Below are positions 23,601-23,879 of a stretch of DNA of 23,879 nucleotides, in pieces. The first letter of the stretch is position 1. Each line of letters begins with the position of its first letter. A model generated the notes under the pieces. That model did no database searches. It worked only from the letters and a program-made list of their open reading frames with translations, and was not told the origin of the DNA. Location of the stretch: the NCBI GenBank assembly GCA_964508895.1, contig CAZDWF010000051.1, forward strand, positions 1 to 23,879, written 5' to 3'. Origin of the DNA: M55B132 sp964508895 (GTDB lineage Bacteria > Bacteroidota > Bacteroidia > Bacteroidales > B18-G4). A program made the position numbers and the translations under genes.

Positions 23601-23879
23601 GTGTTGCTGAAACAATTGCTTTTGATGGAACAAGTACAACTCCAATAAGTATATGGCAATGGGATTTTGATGATGGCAATACCTCTTCAGGACAAAATGT
23701 TACTCATGCATTTTCCCAGGATGGTACTTACAATGTAAAACTAACTGTTACTAATGTCAATGGATGTATTGATTCCATCTCATACCCGCTTACTGTCAAT
23801 GAAAATCCAATTGTAGACTTTACCATATCACCCAACGATACCATTTGTGCCGAAGAGCAATTAACTTTCAACGGGTCTG
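20639..23879 (+). CDS. Giant secreted PKD-repeat protein, 3' end outside the window
   Basis: The frame is open from ATG 20639 to the window end, at least 1080 residues with no stop. A signal peptide is likely: basic K15-K18 region, hydrophobic LLILVLFLGPINLIF to about residue 34, then EGSNE. Residues about 36-560 hold unassigned beta-rich, Cys-containing domains. Residues about 569-640 form an Ig-like domain (IDLGADTTIC ... YSYNW-like YQSYNWNTG ... GEYYCDV). From about residue 640 a module repeats every 246 residues: a DES(I/V)C ... WYGG(A/T)G(Y/F)FDD domain, then PKD domains with WDWDFGDG, WNYDFGDG and WQWDFDDGN cores. Such proteins are surface adhesins or gliding-type proteins exported by T9SS, so a C-terminal sorting tail is expected past the edge. 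Partner and ligand are unknown. Confidence 0.85.
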   Translation, partial: MPFSLTNSISAFKALKKTLLILVLFLGPINLIFPEGSNEIWVDKPDNETKLYLCNDFFNQCGGGGSGFRTQFAIYDCNEEDRLYFEVANANEVVYMGFNGDPDQSGTKIVYRIKNSLGTVVFGENDLPTSGTGYITNIGEARLGPFQVVGAGGYDAILFTPPAPGSYYIEFDRVNSSSGTTNSGAWYIDLFDITVYDNSTSEVKKGRLHAKEWQFYDGYQWPNWRKNSSTFYVYSTDSVVTSVEYDDMEGRAWIMFCNSFGCSNTGNFAIDRMSQANTQAYVPEYRIFVNEPDSNLFPTAPTLGLIVPPDPWGFASCNGTILFHVNVDRSGNVGLELVIDPPYANRTLTSSVVAGENLILWDGLDGAGIPVPNNVNMSFTVTFINGLTNLPLYDIEENANGFRIELVSPTGPTPLVYWDDTNIPGGGTNFTGCNSVPPNAGCHNWFDPFGDLHTINTWWYSAATSTLPVTIVQERGSQLMTFVQTPPQNHCTGDTRFFSVDPEPNTDTYYWNYTGTDFNIIHSNPSDNFINIEFGPNATSGRVEVWGSNANCPDPGDTARLDVTINQTPVIDLGADTTICNFGGNTAVFDAGAGYQSYNWNTGVHTQIIYPNTQGEYYCDVNNFGCIGTDTVFLTVFYAAEANAGSDESICQGDVFDFSTSTSLPFAANADSIKWYGGAGYFDDSTVLFPIYNSDVNELGPVQLNMIVYGNPLCGNDTSYMTLTVDTVPEGDFTSQPIDTCCVAELVNFYGSSNCDIINWDWDFGDGFTDNGQNVQHAYTIAGTYLVSLIIENQFGCIDTVEYERTVTVVNPDFSMDFNPTCVGDTVFFWGIGDATFTDWNYDFGDGNGEQGKNVWHIYTIADTFDVVLSVCSESAIHQIIVHPEPVVDAGTDESVCSTFSFDFTTSTTPPAALDYDFIEWYGGTGFFDDPNVVVPVYNTGPGEMGPVSLYMVAHALGTCLNDTSFMVLTVDTLPVPDFTRTPYDSICVAETIAFDGTSTTPISIWQWDFDDGNTSSGQNVTHAFSQDGTYNVKLTVTNVNGCIDSISYPLTVNENPIVDFTISPNDTICAEEQLTFNGS

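Noticed and set aside
1..23879. Insertion sequence, prophage or conjugative element
   Set aside because: No transposase, integrase, phage or transfer gene is visible; only short repeats and relics.

Overview
The window looks like a chromosomal segment of a free-living member of the Bacteroidota (Bacteroidia). The signs are a secreted protein with a type IX secretion (T9SS) C-terminal tail, a very large PKD-rich secreted protein, lineage-typical families (DUF4199, DUF4831, glutamine synthetase III), leaders without Shine-Dalgarno sequences, and repeated -7 boxes of the TAnnTTTG type. I cannot name the species.

Layout. Positions 1-812 hold no intact gene, but they do hold two gene remnants on the minus strand. 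One is a truncated four-helix-bundle (S23/IVS-type) gene lying between inverted short-repeat arrays. Next come a DNRLRE/T9SS secreted protein (813-1703), a tRNA-Lys(TTT) with a 3'-end tRNA relic beside it, a Sua5/YciO/YrdC gene, and the SRP (4.5S-type) RNA on the minus strand. From 3294 to 7073 a plus-strand group encodes a DUF4199 membrane protein, a GT2 glycosyltransferase, a GT4 glycosyltransferase and a heptose-7-phosphate kinase-like GHMP kinase. A minus-strand methyltransferase (7194-7979) interrupts it. Plus-strand genes then continue with a nitroreductase, GmhA, an HddC-like nucleotidyltransferase, a GmhB-like phosphatase, a sodium:solute symporter, glutamine synthetase III and a DUF4831 protein. 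The minus-strand genes kdsA, rarA, a conserved 480-residue unknown and an Fsr-like MFS transporter follow. The window ends inside a giant secreted PKD protein that starts at 20639.

Functionally, GmhA, the HddA-like kinase, the GmhB-like phosphatase and the HddC-like transferase make up a GDP-D-glycero-D-manno-heptose route. With kdsA and two glycosyltransferases nearby, this points to cell-surface glycan (LPS, capsule or S-layer glycan) assembly. The rest is housekeeping: tRNA modification, SRP, nitrogen assimilation and replication-fork maintenance.

The most unusual feature is between the genes. Most longer gaps contain arrays of degenerate 7-nt (sometimes 8-nt) units. The unit sequence differs from gap to gap, the arrays are often arranged as two inverted arms around a short loop, and several start exactly at the stop codon of the neighbouring gene, so that TAG is the first three bases of the first unit. 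The same kind of array bounds the four-helix-bundle remnant at the left end. I propose these arrays and that gene family as the candidate undescribed system.
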